From Bacteroidales bacterium (GTDB lineage: Bacteria > Bacteroidota > Bacteroidia > Bacteroidales > VadinHA17): DNA of 64,000 nucleotides. Where the stretch lies: assembly GCA_021738535.1 (NCBI GenBank), contig JAIPBU010000003.1, positions 1 through 64,000 of the forward strand. Direction: 5' to 3'. Both the position numbers and the translations under genes were made by a program. This document shows positions 9,829 to 19,689 of this stretch, piece after piece (positions within the stretch are counted from its first letter, which is position 1; each line of letters starts with the position of its first letter). The notes below the pieces were generated by a model. It saw only the letters and a program-made list of their open reading frames with translations, searched no databases and was not told the origin of the DNA.

Positions 9829-10494
9829 TCAGTAGCTCAGGTAGCTATCAGGCTGTGAGTGATCAAGTTTTTCTTCGGGGTAATATTCGCAACCTTTTTC
9901 GGTGAGATTATAATTTAAAATGCCGCATGTTATAAGATCTGAAATAATGTTTTCTGCTTTAAAGTATGGCAGGCGTGCCAGCTTCCTGAATTTTGAAAGT
10001 GTAATGGATTCGTTTTCTTTGAGATACCGGAAAAGGATATTTTCAGGTTTCCGTACTTTAATTTTAAGGCCGTCCTGTCTGTTCTGTTTTTTCCAGACTT
10101 TAAGTATTACACTGTTTACTGCAAGGTTATGGTCCTTACGTCTTTCATAAGCTATCCACCTGCCTGTTTCATCTTTTGAGTATACCGGTCGTTTTTCAGA
10201 TTTTGCTATTTCCACATCCAGGACCACCTTGCCATTGCTCATGTGCTGTTTGACACTGTATTTAACCGCCGGTTTGCAGAAAAGACTCGCAGCAGCATCG
10301 ATCATGTAAAATTCCTCTTCACTTCTCACTCCAGCAACAGAACCATTGTCCCTGACTCCTATCAATAGTCTTCCTCCGTCAGTATTGGCAAATGCCGCAA
10401 GTGTTTTTGCTATTTTCCTTGAGTCGGAAATGCAATACTTGAAGTCGAGTACCTGACTTTCTCCCTGCTTTATTAACCTGTCCAGTTCACTCAC
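9829..10494 (-). CDS. AlbA_2 (Schlafen-like ATP-binding) domain protein
   Basis: A 221-residue cytoplasmic protein. Residues 8-120 fit the AlbA_2 / divergent AAA-4 domain: an ExxxLDFK-like start (ESQVLDFK), then FANTDGGRLLIGVRDNG, the most conserved part of the family. The rest looks like a winged-helix module (LSKFRKLARLPYFKAENIISDL). Family members are putative DNA-binding or transcriptional regulators, but target and mechanism are not known. It is divergent from the metallo-hydrolase operon (122-bp gap), so local regulation of that operon is possible though unproven. Confidence 0.75.
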   Translation of the reverse strand: MSELDRLIKQGESQVLDFKYCISDSRKIAKTLAAFANTDGGRLLIGVRDNGSVAGVRSEEEFYMIDAAASLFCKPAVKYSVKQHMSNGKVVLDVEIAKSEKRPVYSKDETGRWIAYERRKDHNLAVNSVILKVWKKQNRQDGLKIKVRKPENILFRYLKENESITLSKFRKLARLPYFKAENIISDLITCGILNYNLTEKGCEYYPEEKLDHSQPDSYLSY

Positions 10495-10616
10495 TTAACT
10501 CTCATTTTCTGCTGCGAAATTACCTTAAATTTTGTTAAATGGCGAATGCGATGTGCGGACTGAGCATTAAAAATGAAAATTTTTCTTATATTTTGGACAC
10601 AAATAAATTAAGACTT

Positions 10617-11354
10617 ATGAAAAGAAAGGTATTGCTATTGTTTTTTTGTGCATTAATAGGCTTACCATCTGTTATATCAGCACAGGAAGAGTTTGAAAAA
10701 GACATATTTACTACTGGTGGGGGGAAGCTTGAGATGACATTCATCGGGCATGGCACACTAATGTTTTCCTGCAATGACCTCGTTATTCATGTTGATCCGG
10801 TGAGCCGCGAGGCAGATTATTCCACAATGCCTGATGCGGATATTATACTGATAACCCATGAACATGGTGATCACCTTGATCATTCTGCTATCAGGCAGAT
10901 AAGGAAAGTGAACACGGTTATTATTTGTAACGAATCATCATCTGAAGGGCTTGAAGGATGCATTGTTATGGAGAACGGTGATAGCCGGCGGGTCAGGAAT
11001 ATTTCCGTGAAAGCAGTACCCGCATATAATATTGTCCATAAGCGTTCTTCCGGTAAACCATTTCACCCAAAAGGCAACGGTAATGGCTACCTGCTCACAA
11101 TCAGGGACAAAGAAGTGTATGTTGCAGGAGACACAGAGAATATACCGGAGATGGCAGATCTTGGTGAAGTTGATATAGCCTTTCTGCCTGTAAACCTGCC
11201 TTATACCATGTCTCTTCAAATGGCTGCTGATGCAGCAAAAATGATTAAACCTGAGATCCTGTATCCATATCATTACGGGGCCACCGAAATTAGTGAACTG
11301 GCTGGTTTACTCGATGAAACTGATATAGAAGTCCGGATACGAAAGTTGCAATAA
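10617..11354 (+). CDS. Exported MBL-fold metal-dependent hydrolase
   Basis: A 245-residue protein of the beta-lactamase_2/UPF0173-like type. The metal-binding motif is intact as His81, His83, Asp85 and His86 (THEHGDHLDH), with a later aspartate in VAGDTENIPEM and a histidine in YPYHYGATE. I chose the ATG at 10617 because it gives a clean signal peptide (MKRKVLLLFFCALIG to VISAQ); an in-frame ATG at 10539 would add 26 residues that spoil the export signal. It heads a four-gene operon, with 17 bp to the next gene. The fold hydrolyses many substrates and this one is unknown. Confidence 0.82.
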   Translation: MKRKVLLLFFCALIGLPSVISAQEEFEKDIFTTGGGKLEMTFIGHGTLMFSCNDLVIHVDPVSREADYSTMPDADIILITHEHGDHLDHSAIRQIRKVNTVIICNESSSEGLEGCIVMENGDSRRVRNISVKAVPAYNIVHKRSSGKPFHPKGNGNGYLLTIRDKEVYVAGDTENIPEMADLGEVDIAFLPVNLPYTMSLQMAADAAKMIKPEILYPYHYGATEISELAGLLDETDIEVRIRKLQ

Positions 11355-11371
11355 ACTAAAAATCAGAATAT

Positions 11372-12571
11372 ATGAAGAAATTTAACAGAAGAAGTTTCCT
11401 GTTAACAGGCGCCGCAGGAGCAGCAACGGTCTTTACTGCCGGGAAAGCTCCTTACAGGATGCTTAACACCAGAAGAAATGACAGGTCGGTTCTTTACCGT
11501 ACTCTTGGCAAAACAGGAATTAAGATACCTGTTGTAAGTATGGGTGTGATGAGGGCCGATAATCCCAGCCTTGTAAAGGCAGCTTATCAGAATGGTATTG
11601 AGCATTTTGATACGGCGAACGGATACCAGGGAGGCCGAAATGAGCTTATGCTTGGTGAAATATTTGCAAATTATCCCAGGGAATCATTTACTGTTGCCAC
11701 TAAAGTTCATACGGCGGGAGTTGACAGGCGCACGGGCTTACCCGGTACAGAGACGACAGCCAAAGATTTTATGGCTAAATTCGAAGAAAGTATGGAACGT
11801 CTGCGACTCGAATATGTTGATATATTGTATCTTCATGCTGTGTCTTCAGTTGAAATGGCTAATCATAAAGAAATAACCGGCGTGATGAAGAAACTGAAGG
11901 AGGAAGGAAGAGTCAGGTTTATTGGTATATCAACTCACAGCAATGAGCCTGAAGTAATTGATGCAATGGTGGAGGCAGGATTCTGGGATGTTGTGCTTAC
12001 ACGTTACAATTTCAGTCTTAACTACCTTGATAAACTTGAAGCATCTATCAGCAGGGCTGCAAAGGCAGGAATAGGGGTTGTTGCTATGAAAACAATGGCA
12101 GGAGGATATTTAGATAAAGAAAAAAAGAAACCTGTAAATACTAAAGCTGCTCTGAAATGGTCATTGCAAAATGAAAATATACATACAACAATTCCGGGGA
12201 TGACTTCTTTTGACATGCTTGACGAAGACCTGGATGTGATGTCTGATATCAGTATGAGCGAAGAGGAAAAAAAGGATATACTTATATCAGCAAATGAGCC
12301 GGGTTTGTTTTGTACAACATGCGAAAATTGTCTGGATAAATGTTCACGGTCGTTACCTGTGCCTGACCTGATGAGGGCTTATATGTATGCTTACGGCTAT
12401 TCAGAGCAGGAAAAGGCATATGATCTTTTAGCAGAACTGGAAACAGGGTCAGACCCGTGCGCAGACTGTAACGAATGTACAATTGATAATTGTACCAAAG
12501 CTTTTGATATCAGGTCAAAAATTACTGATATTAGCCGACTGGTAAATGTGCCGCGTGAATTTATTTCTTAA
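11372..12571 (+). CDS. Tat-exported aldo/keto reductase with C-terminal Fe-S cysteines
   Basis: A 399-residue protein starting with a twin-arginine signal (NRRSFLLTGAAGAA). The AKR barrel spans about 40-300, with catalytic-type residues in HFDTANGYQGG (Asp, Tyr), ATKVH (Lys) and LYLHAVS (His). The C-terminal extension carries two four-cysteine sets: Cys314/317/320/324 (CTTCENCLDKC) and Cys363/366/369/374 (CADCNECTIDNC). These suggest [4Fe-4S] clusters, and Tat export of an already folded cofactor protein is consistent with that. Similar ferredoxin-tailed AKRs are widespread but poorly characterised. Second gene of the operon; 15 bp to the DUF6599 gene. Confidence 0.85.
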   Translation: MKKFNRRSFLLTGAAGAATVFTAGKAPYRMLNTRRNDRSVLYRTLGKTGIKIPVVSMGVMRADNPSLVKAAYQNGIEHFDTANGYQGGRNELMLGEIFANYPRESFTVATKVHTAGVDRRTGLPGTETTAKDFMAKFEESMERLRLEYVDILYLHAVSSVEMANHKEITGVMKKLKEEGRVRFIGISTHSNEPEVIDAMVEAGFWDVVLTRYNFSLNYLDKLEASISRAAKAGIGVVAMKTMAGGYLDKEKKKPVNTKAALKWSLQNENIHTTIPGMTSFDMLDEDLDVMSDISMSEEEKKDILISANEPGLFCTTCENCLDKCSRSLPVPDLMRAYMYAYGYSEQEKAYDLLAELETGSDPCADCNECTIDNCTKAFDIRSKITDISRLVNVPREFIS

Positions 12572-12586
12572 TTTTTATAGCATAGT

Positions 12587-13453
12587 ATGAAAAACACTAA
12601 TTATTACCGCAGGACAATACTTGCGTTTACACTCTTGTTGATTTATCCCATTACGCTGGATTCCCAGGATATAGAATTTCCACAACTTAAAAAGTTCGAT
12701 CTTGAAATGAATTATCCCGTTTATACACCAGATAATTTATGGGATTATATCAATGGTGGAGCCGACAGTTATAATGCCCTGGGTTTTCAGGATTTGCATA
12801 TAGCCGAATATAACAAGGGTAAGCACAGTATAAAGGCAGAGATTTATCATCATGCCACAGCGGAACAGGCTTTTGGTATTTATGCCCTTGAAAGGGCTCC
12901 TTCATATGATTTCTTTGACCTGGGAGTACAGGCTTACCATGAAGAGGGCCTTGTACATTTCCTGAAGGGTGAATATTATGTTAAGGTCACAAGCCATTCA
13001 GACAAGAAGAAAATACTCAAGGCCCTGGAAAAGCTTGCTTATAATATTGAAAGCATGCTGGAAGGCAGTGCTGAATTTCCCCCTGAGCTGCAGGTGTTTC
13101 CGGCAAAAGGAAAAGTACAGAATTCAGAGATGTATATTTCTGAAAGTGTTATGGGACATGAATTTCTTAATAATGCTTTCAGGGCTGATTACATGATTGA
13201 TGACAACCGTTTTTCGATATATCTTTTTTCAGGTAATGATCGTGACGAAAACCATAACATGCTGACGGAATATCTTTCTAAATACGACCTGGATCCGGGC
13301 AGCGGACCTGGAAAAAAATTCAGTTTTGAAGACGGATACAATGGATATGTATACCTTGCCTGGGAGCCCGGTCTCGTAATCCTAATATCAGGCCTTGATA
13401 AAGACAGTTATGAACAAGCAAATGATTATATAAACGATATATCTGAAAGATAA
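12587..13453 (+). CDS. DUF6599 family exported protein
   Basis: A 288-residue protein with an N-terminal hydrophobic signal (about 11-26). The segment DYINGGADSYNALGF followed by an aromatic-rich stretch (KAEIYHHATAEQAFGIYA) resembles DUF6599, a family of unknown function; that assignment is from memory of the family pattern. No catalytic motif is recognisable. Its stop codon overlaps the start of the transporter gene by one base (TAATG), so the two are probably translationally coupled. Confidence 0.65.
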   Translation: MKNTNYYRRTILAFTLLLIYPITLDSQDIEFPQLKKFDLEMNYPVYTPDNLWDYINGGADSYNALGFQDLHIAEYNKGKHSIKAEIYHHATAEQAFGIYALERAPSYDFFDLGVQAYHEEGLVHFLKGEYYVKVTSHSDKKKILKALEKLAYNIESMLEGSAEFPPELQVFPAKGKVQNSEMYISESVMGHEFLNNAFRADYMIDDNRFSIYLFSGNDRDENHNMLTEYLSKYDLDPGSGPGKKFSFEDGYNGYVYLAWEPGLVILISGLDKDSYEQANDYINDISER

Positions 13454-14943
13454 TGGCAAAAGTACTGGACAGGTCAACCAGCCAGCGGTTTACCAGTAGA
13501 TGGGGATTGATATTAAGTGCGATGGGAGTTGCCGTGGGGACAGGAAATATATGGCGATTCCCCAGGATAGCAGCGCAAAGTGGCGGAGACGAAGGAGCAG
13601 GAGCTTTCCTTATTGCATGGTTGTGTTTTCTGTTTTTATGGAGTATACCTCTTATAATTGCTGAGTATGCTTCCGGACGCAAGTACAGATCCGGGGTAGT
13701 GGGTGTCTTTATAAAAGGACTGGGAAAGAAATTTGCCTGGATGGGTTCTTTTGTGGCAATTGTACCACTGGCAATTACTTTCTTTTATACTGTTGTTGTG
13801 GGTTGGTGTATATATTACTTTGTCTATATGCTCTTTAATCCCCTTCCCTCCAATTTTGAGTCGGCTATGCACATATGGGAATCATACCAGGGCAGTGTAT
13901 GGCCAATGCTGACACACCTGATTGCTGTTCTCTTTGGTGCACTGGCAATATGGAAGGGTATAACCTCAATTGAAAAAGTTAACAAGGTGTTAATTCCATC
14001 ACTTCTGGTAATTGTAATTCTCAGCGTTATAAGAGCTGTTACACTTCCCGGCGCTGGTGAGGGACTTGCTTACCTGTTTAAGCCTGAATGGAGCCAGCTT
14101 GGCGAACCACGGATATGGCTTGATGCACTTACACAAAATGCCTGGGATACCGGTGCGGGCTGGGGTTTGTTTCTTACTTATGCTGCCTATATGAAGAAAG
14201 AACACGGTGCTGTTGGCAATGCTTTTATGACGGGCATTGGAAACAATACTGTTTCAATACTGTCCGGGATAATGATATTTGGCACTGTGTTCGCAGTCCT
14301 GAAACATGAAATGGGTATGACCAGTCCTGAAGTACTTGATATAATGAAAACCAGCGGACCTGCATCCACGGGTCTTACATTTATCTGGATGCCGCAATTG
14401 TTTGATAAAATGTTTGGTGGAGGATTACTTTCAATATTCTTCTTCCTGGGTCTTACTTTCGCAGGTTTTTCATCTTTGATAGCACAGCTGGAACTGCCAA
14501 CACGCGTGCTTGTTGATACCGGGTTAAAACGTAACAGGGCAATTGTGGTAATAGTCATCCTGGTTTTCCTTTTCGGGATTCCATCGGCAAGGAACCTCAA
14601 CCTTCTTAGCAACCAGGATTTCGTGTGGGGTGTAGCACTTATGATATCAGGGGCACTCATATCTTTTCTCGTTATAAGACAGGGTACGCAAAAGGTCAGG
14701 ATTGAAATAAATGAAACGGCCCGTGACAGGAAAATAGGCAAGTGGTGGGTTTATGTGATCACCTACTTTATACCTATTGCTGCGGTTGTGCTTCTTATAT
14801 GGTGGCTGTCACAGTCATTTGTCCCCGGTGAGTGGTATAATCCTTTTGCAACTTTTTCGTTTATGTCATGTATCTTCCAGTGGAGCCTTGTGCTGATTGT
14901 GTTAATAATTTTCAATAAAAGGATAGCACGCCTATTTGTCTGA
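13453..14943 (+). CDS. Sodium-dependent transporter, NSS/SNF family (LeuT-like)
   Basis: A 496-residue inner-membrane protein with about 11-12 transmembrane helices. The first-helix signature is clear (GVAVGTGNIWRFPRIAAQSGG), matching the LeuT-fold substrate and sodium site. The family imports amino acids, osmolytes or related compounds with Na+. Substrate is not predictable. It ends the operon begun by the metallo-hydrolase, so it may import a compound processed by the exported enzymes, which is inference only. A hairpin with a T tract lies about 190 bp downstream. Confidence 0.9.
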   Translation: MAKVLDRSTSQRFTSRWGLILSAMGVAVGTGNIWRFPRIAAQSGGDEGAGAFLIAWLCFLFLWSIPLIIAEYASGRKYRSGVVGVFIKGLGKKFAWMGSFVAIVPLAITFFYTVVVGWCIYYFVYMLFNPLPSNFESAMHIWESYQGSVWPMLTHLIAVLFGALAIWKGITSIEKVNKVLIPSLLVIVILSVIRAVTLPGAGEGLAYLFKPEWSQLGEPRIWLDALTQNAWDTGAGWGLFLTYAAYMKKEHGAVGNAFMTGIGNNTVSILSGIMIFGTVFAVLKHEMGMTSPEVLDIMKTSGPASTGLTFIWMPQLFDKMFGGGLLSIFFFLGLTFAGFSSLIAQLELPTRVLVDTGLKRNRAIVVIVILVFLFGIPSARNLNLLSNQDFVWGVALMISGALISFLVIRQGTQKVRIEINETARDRKIGKWWVYVITYFIPIAAVVLLIWWLSQSFVPGEWYNPFATFSFMSCIFQWSLVLIVLIIFNKRIARLFV

Positions 14944-15023
14944 TAACTATCATTTAATTAGACCTGTACACAATGTTTTCTCCTGTGAGGTGAATTATGT
15001 CAATGCTTATTAACAATTCATTG

Positions 15024-15056
15024 TACCCTTTAATGCAGCGTATACGCTTAAGGGTA
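15024..15056. repeat. Nested inverted repeat
   Basis: TACCCTT (15024-15030) is matched by AAGGGTA (15050-15056), and the loop holds a perfect 10-bp palindrome GCGTATACGC (15038-15047). It lies in the 216-bp gap between the convergent transporter and GH-like genes. It may be an RNA hairpin or a protein site; nothing identifies which. Confidence 0.5.
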
Positions 15057-15131
15057 GTCTTTGTTGTGAAAAGAGTTTTAAAGTTAATAATAGAAAATGT
15101 TCATGTCAGGTTCTGGTGTTATCATGAACAG

Positions 15132-15168
15132 GGGTGCGCTCCGCTAAGGCGGGGCCACCCTATTTTTT
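15132..15168 (+). terminator. Terminator of the MBL-AKR-DUF6599-NSS operon
   Basis: A GC-rich hairpin, GGGTG and GCTCCGC pairing with GCGGGGC and CACCC around a TAAG loop with one G-T pair and one bulge, is followed by TATTTTTT. The T tract overlaps the last codons of the convergent minus-strand gene that ends at 15160. Confidence 0.65.
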
Positions 15169-18100
15169 CTCTATAAACAGCACCATGCCTTTTCCTGCAT
15201 CAAGATGTATTCTTTCCCAGGGACTGAAAGTTTTTTCTTCCTGGAAATTTTCCACGTAAGGAGCATGGTATATTACCTCATCCCGTTTCATGCCAAGTTT
15301 TTCCCAGTCTACATTAAGCCAAAGCTCTTTATTCACATCATACCAGCTGGCAAGGGCAACCATAACCCTGTCGTTCTTCTGGTAAACGCTGGCGGGGGCA
15401 TTTCTATACCCTGTTGTTACCGGGCAGCTCTCTGACCAGTAACCAATGAAGCGGCAGTTTTGCATCCCGAATTCATCAAAAAGAGTCCATATATTTCGTG
15501 GATCGCCTGACCATGGCGCCCGGCTGGTCATTCCATACAAAAGACCCCTGTACTGATTACCCCCGTCCTGCAACATTTCGCCCATTAGCCCGAAGGGTAG
15601 TCCGGACATTTCAACCAGCCAGTAATCAGGTGGCAGTGATGGATCAAAGTACTCACCAAACCACAGCCTGTTTATATAAGGAAAGTGTTCCATATACAGG
15701 TTGGCGCTATTGGTAAAACCATCTCTTATGTTATATTGGTTGGCAGAATGCAGATCAATTAAGGCACTGTCGTTATTGTTGTCGAGCACCTTCCTGAGCC
15801 GTTTCATGGTAGTCCGGTCAAAAGCAACATCGTCAAGATATAATCCATCGATACCCATTTCTTTTGTAAGCCAGTTAATCCCTTCGATATAGTAGTTGTG
15901 CCAGCGTGACATGCCGGAATTAATTATTGCTGCATCCCTGTAACGGGGAACAAACCATGCCGCTATATAATCATCAACAAGGTGTTCCTGCAGCCAGTTA
16001 AATCCTCCTCCTTCACCGGGACTGAAAATTTCATGCCCCAGGCTTTTGATTGCAAATAATTCAGGGGCCCTGTTAGATAATTCTCTGATAGTATTATATA
16101 TTTTTACCCTTAAACCTTTCGAATGAGCTTCATCAATGTAGGCCTTCATCTTATCCTGCTCAAGGAAGGGATAATTAATCCATGGGTTGATCTCAGTGGC
16201 GTGATGAACATTTACAACATTTGCCCCGTAATCGATAATACTGTCAACTTTTTCATAGCGGTGGTAGTACCTGGTGTGCCAGTGTTTGTTGGTGTTTACA
16301 GTCTTAAATGGTGTAAAAAGGAAGTTTATCCTGAATACCAGTTCATCACCTTCTTTTAAATTTCTCCTGCCGGTGTAACAGTTTACATCAGCAGTATAGT
16401 TTCCTGAACTGATATTGATGCCTCCCCTTCCTTCATTATACCAGCTTTCAGGCATGACAAGTGGTTTTTCCCTGTAAAAGTTGGTATTCAGAGGACGCTC
16501 ATACTTATCATCGCGTAAAGAAAACTGTAAACCGCCATTTACATTTCCTATCCATGCTCCTTCCTGGTGCTTCATCCTGTCCCATTTCCAGCTGATATAA
16601 TACGGGCGGTTTCCTCCTTTTAGGCCAAGTCCCATAAAGTACCCGGCAAACTTCTTTCTTAAATGCATCCTGAACCTGATATCTGAAAGGGCTATATCCT
16701 GTTTGGCTTTGAGAGTTACCTTAACAGAAGCATAACCGTCAAACTCAAGTGTGCCTGCGGTTGTCATTTCAATGCCTGCACTGGAGCATATATTCTTCCA
16801 TTCGTACTTCCCGGGTTTTTCGACAGTAAATTTGGTTGGTTCCTTTACAAAGAAAATTTTGGTACCGTTTGACCTGTAAATATCAAAACTCATTGGTGAG
16901 GCCAGTATGTTCTGACCCTGGTTCCCGATTTCAGTATTTGATTCGTTGAAAAAAGTAGTATAACCTGAGAATAATCCTGCGGACCCGATGTTCAAACTTC
17001 TTCCCAGTATATTGAGTGTCTTGTTTTCTCTTTCTATTCTGATAAAGGGTTTTGTAATATCATCATTGACAGCTATCTGTGAATTCAGCCATCTTAGTCG
17101 GGTCATGTCCTCAGGCTTATTGTCTCCATGGTTTTCTATGACTTCATCCCTGATTGTTATTTTAACCCTGAGCGTTTCCGGTTCACGGTTTTCGGGTTTA
17201 ACAACCATTACACCATTAATTTTATCTGCATCAGTGTTTTCGGGGATCATGAAGCCAAACCATAATGGCTGAACCTTGCCTGGGTTCACATTTACTTCTT
17301 TTTTAAACTTCTGCCCGTTCCAGTTTATTCCTCCTGTATTGAATGAACTGATATCCTCGTTTTTTACAACCACATCATTCCTTCCTGACATGAGGTCAGT
17401 AAATTCAATTTCCAGGTCGTTAATTTTTTCATTGATACAATAAAGGCCAATCTGGAAGGTGAAATATTCTCCTTTGCAGGCTGTGCCCTTTACCGTATTG
17501 CCCGGTCCGTTTTTTATCCATCGCAAAGGAATATAATCAGTCATCCTTATTGAATGAAACCTGTCTTCGGGAAAAAGCAGGTATTTTTTGCCGGGGTAGT
17601 CCTCTTCCAGTTTTTTAATCTCATCCCGCGTAGCAATAATCTCCATCGGGTAAAAAGAATTGAAGCTGTTACGCGACTGAAATGAAATGACATTTGCCAC
17701 TGGAAGGGATTTGACCGAAGCAGAGTCATTAAGTTTGTGCATTGTAATCCATGCATTGTCCGCTGTCCTGCTGGGTGGGGGATAGTTCACAACGGGGTAG
17801 TTGCTTCTGCCTTCCATTTGTCCCGGCAGGTAGTAAAGGAAATAATTCCCGGGTCCGTTGACCGGTTCAAACACAAAAGAACCTTTTTTATTATCTGAAG
17901 AAAGACAGATAACATTATTTATCCGCTGTGCAGGTTTGTCCGTTGTAAGTATTATTCCTTTTTTTTCAGGGTGTTTATCCCTTCGTCGCCATGGCACTTC
18001 AACATATACAGCCCCTGCCTCAACATTAGTTCTGATGACTGCGCGGTGATAACCCAGAGAATCTTCATCCCATACACCCGTGGAATATTCAATGTTTTCC

Positions 18101-18195
18101 TTGTCCCTGGAACATGCCGGAATGATAAATGCAAGTACAATTACAGGTACGAGTAGCTCTAATAAAAAATGTATAAACCTGTCTCCGGGATTCAT
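15160..18195 (-). CDS. Large lipoprotein with glycoside-hydrolase-like domain (DUF6067-like)
   Basis: A 1011-residue lipoprotein with lipobox cysteine Cys28 (AFIIPACS). The first half looks like beta-sandwich modules. The second half resembles a TIM-barrel hydrolase: INPWINYPFLEQDKMKAYI, then AHSKGLRVKIYNTIREL, and around residue 785 the acidic GLYLDDVAFDRTT, where two Asp sit at a strand end as in many glycosidases. The overall pattern recalls DUF6067 / GH123-related proteins of Bacteroidota, but I cannot confirm the family or assign a sugar. It lies 6 bp downstream of the M28 peptidase gene and is probably co-transcribed with it. Confidence 0.6.
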   Translation of the reverse strand: MNPGDRFIHFLLELLVPVIVLAFIIPACSRDKENIEYSTGVWDEDSLGYHRAVIRTNVEAGAVYVEVPWRRRDKHPEKKGIILTTDKPAQRINNVICLSSDNKKGSFVFEPVNGPGNYFLYYLPGQMEGRSNYPVVNYPPPSRTADNAWITMHKLNDSASVKSLPVANVISFQSRNSFNSFYPMEIIATRDEIKKLEEDYPGKKYLLFPEDRFHSIRMTDYIPLRWIKNGPGNTVKGTACKGEYFTFQIGLYCINEKINDLEIEFTDLMSGRNDVVVKNEDISSFNTGGINWNGQKFKKEVNVNPGKVQPLWFGFMIPENTDADKINGVMVVKPENREPETLRVKITIRDEVIENHGDNKPEDMTRLRWLNSQIAVNDDITKPFIRIERENKTLNILGRSLNIGSAGLFSGYTTFFNESNTEIGNQGQNILASPMSFDIYRSNGTKIFFVKEPTKFTVEKPGKYEWKNICSSAGIEMTTAGTLEFDGYASVKVTLKAKQDIALSDIRFRMHLRKKFAGYFMGLGLKGGNRPYYISWKWDRMKHQEGAWIGNVNGGLQFSLRDDKYERPLNTNFYREKPLVMPESWYNEGRGGINISSGNYTADVNCYTGRRNLKEGDELVFRINFLFTPFKTVNTNKHWHTRYYHRYEKVDSIIDYGANVVNVHHATEINPWINYPFLEQDKMKAYIDEAHSKGLRVKIYNTIRELSNRAPELFAIKSLGHEIFSPGEGGGFNWLQEHLVDDYIAAWFVPRYRDAAIINSGMSRWHNYYIEGINWLTKEMGIDGLYLDDVAFDRTTMKRLRKVLDNNNDSALIDLHSANQYNIRDGFTNSANLYMEHFPYINRLWFGEYFDPSLPPDYWLVEMSGLPFGLMGEMLQDGGNQYRGLLYGMTSRAPWSGDPRNIWTLFDEFGMQNCRFIGYWSESCPVTTGYRNAPASVYQKNDRVMVALASWYDVNKELWLNVDWEKLGMKRDEVIYHAPYVENFQEEKTFSPWERIHLDAGKGMVLFIEKK

Positions 18196-18201
18196 AAGGG
18201 C

Positions 18202-19689
18202 TTATTTTTGCAATATATCATCATCGGAATTTGCCATATCAATAAGAGACAATAGAAGGAGCCTGGCCATATCCTCCATTATTTCAGGGTTTAGCATGTC
18301 AATACTATCCCATGGTATATGATAATAAGACCTGGAACCATAGGTTGAGAAACTTAATGAAGGCACACCGGCAGATAGAAAAATTGATGCATCCAGCCTG
18401 GGCCTGCCCAGGTTCGAAAAAGAATTTGACCTGAGCGGACGGTGGATGTATCTTTCTGCATTGTCTTCAAAGTATTTCAGTAAAACGGGAAAATTCTTCC
18501 CGGCAGTTGCATTTATGCTGTGACCTGTTCCAACTCCATCCATATTTAGTAAAACAGATTTTTTAATATTATTTACCGGGTCTTCAACATATTTACGCGA
18601 TCCTGCCAGGGCCTGTTCTTCAGCACCGAAGCCAAGAAACAATACAGAGCGTTTAAGTGAAATATCGTAATCGTTAATAGCTTTTGCCACGGCCATCATA
18701 ACAGCTACGGCGGATGCATTGTCATTAGCGCCGGGTATAATTTCATAGCATTTGCCAAGATGATCAAGATGGGCTCCGATAATAATAGTCTCTTCAGCAA
18801 GTTTGGGATCGTCACCTTTTCTAAGTCCTATTACATTTACGCCTCTGCCATTTTCAAAATGCCCGGTACTCATCTTAATTGTTGCTCTTTTCCCGGTGTT
18901 AAATGAATTAGGCTTGAGCTTCTTCTTTATTATTTGAACAACCTCCCTGTGATCTTTACCGGTTCCGCTGAAAACATCCTTTACCGCTGAGTCGCCTATA
19001 TGAACGTAGATAAAGTCCTTATTGTATGCATTGTTTGGGTTTGCTATTGGTCCGTAGTTATAGATCATGCCTGCTGCACCATGCTCAACGGCATTCTTAA
19101 GTTTATACTGGTGAAAGGAGTATTCCCTCCATGGATTGAATTTTTCCGGTCCCGCAGAAGGAGACACTGGGGCTTCTCTTTCTATTAGAATAATTTTACC
19201 TTCCACATCTATGCCATCATAATCATCATAGCCCAGTTCAGGCGCGCTGATTCCATAACCTGCATAGATAACTTCTGCATTTACCGTCCCGTTACCTGAT
19301 GTTGATCCCGGCATAAATTCAGTGATATAATCATAATGTTTGTTGATGATACTTTTGTGGCCTGCCGGTAATTCCAGTGACACCCCGCAGTCAGGGTAGA
19401 CTAGTGTATATGGTAATGTGAATTCCTGGAACCATGTTCCATCGTCTCCCGCCGGCTCAAGTCCGGATTTATTTAAAAAAGAGGCCAGCCATTCGGCACA
19501 TTCAATATATTCACCGGTACCTGTTAGCCTTCCCTCGTATTTATCGTCACAGATCGTTTCAACATAAGCCATAATATCATGGCTTGATATTGAATGCATG
19601 GCATTTATAATACTCTCTTTTTCATTTACCTGGGCTGTTGACTGGATAATAATGATAAAACAAAGGGAAAAAGTAAATAAAAATCTCAT
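18202..19689 (-). CDS. Exported M28-family zinc aminopeptidase with PA domain
   Basis: A 495-residue protein with a signal peptide (1-19, ending QSTAQ). A protease-associated domain is inserted around 130-260. The M28 catalytic core shows the zinc-ligand segments GAHLDHLG (His, Asp), PGANDNASAVAVMM (Asp), FGAEEQALAGS (Glu pair), NMDGVGTG (Asp) and a C-terminal His in SYYHIPWDS. It should release N-terminal amino acids from peptides in the periplasm, which fits the POT transporter and TlpA genes upstream. A TATCTTTA sequence at 19716-19723 may be its -7 box. Confidence 0.88.
   Translation of the reverse strand: MRFLFTFSLCFIIIIQSTAQVNEKESIINAMHSISSHDIMAYVETICDDKYEGRLTGTGEYIECAEWLASFLNKSGLEPAGDDGTWFQEFTLPYTLVYPDCGVSLELPAGHKSIINKHYDYITEFMPGSTSGNGTVNAEVIYAGYGISAPELGYDDYDGIDVEGKIILIEREAPVSPSAGPEKFNPWREYSFHQYKLKNAVEHGAAGMIYNYGPIANPNNAYNKDFIYVHIGDSAVKDVFSGTGKDHREVVQIIKKKLKPNSFNTGKRATIKMSTGHFENGRGVNVIGLRKGDDPKLAEETIIIGAHLDHLGKCYEIIPGANDNASAVAVMMAVAKAINDYDISLKRSVLFLGFGAEEQALAGSRKYVEDPVNNIKKSVLLNMDGVGTGHSINATAGKNFPVLLKYFEDNAERYIHRPLRSNSFSNLGRPRLDASIFLSAGVPSLSFSTYGSRSYYHIPWDSIDMLNPEIMEDMARLLLLSLIDMANSDDDILQK

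Noticed and set aside
10539-10616. Upstream ATG for the metallo-hydrolase
   Set aside because: The added 26 residues block a clean signal peptide that begins at the ATG at 10617.
14187-14741. Antisense ORF of 184 codons in the NSS gene
   Set aside because: It is a shadow of a clear transporter coding region with no family features.
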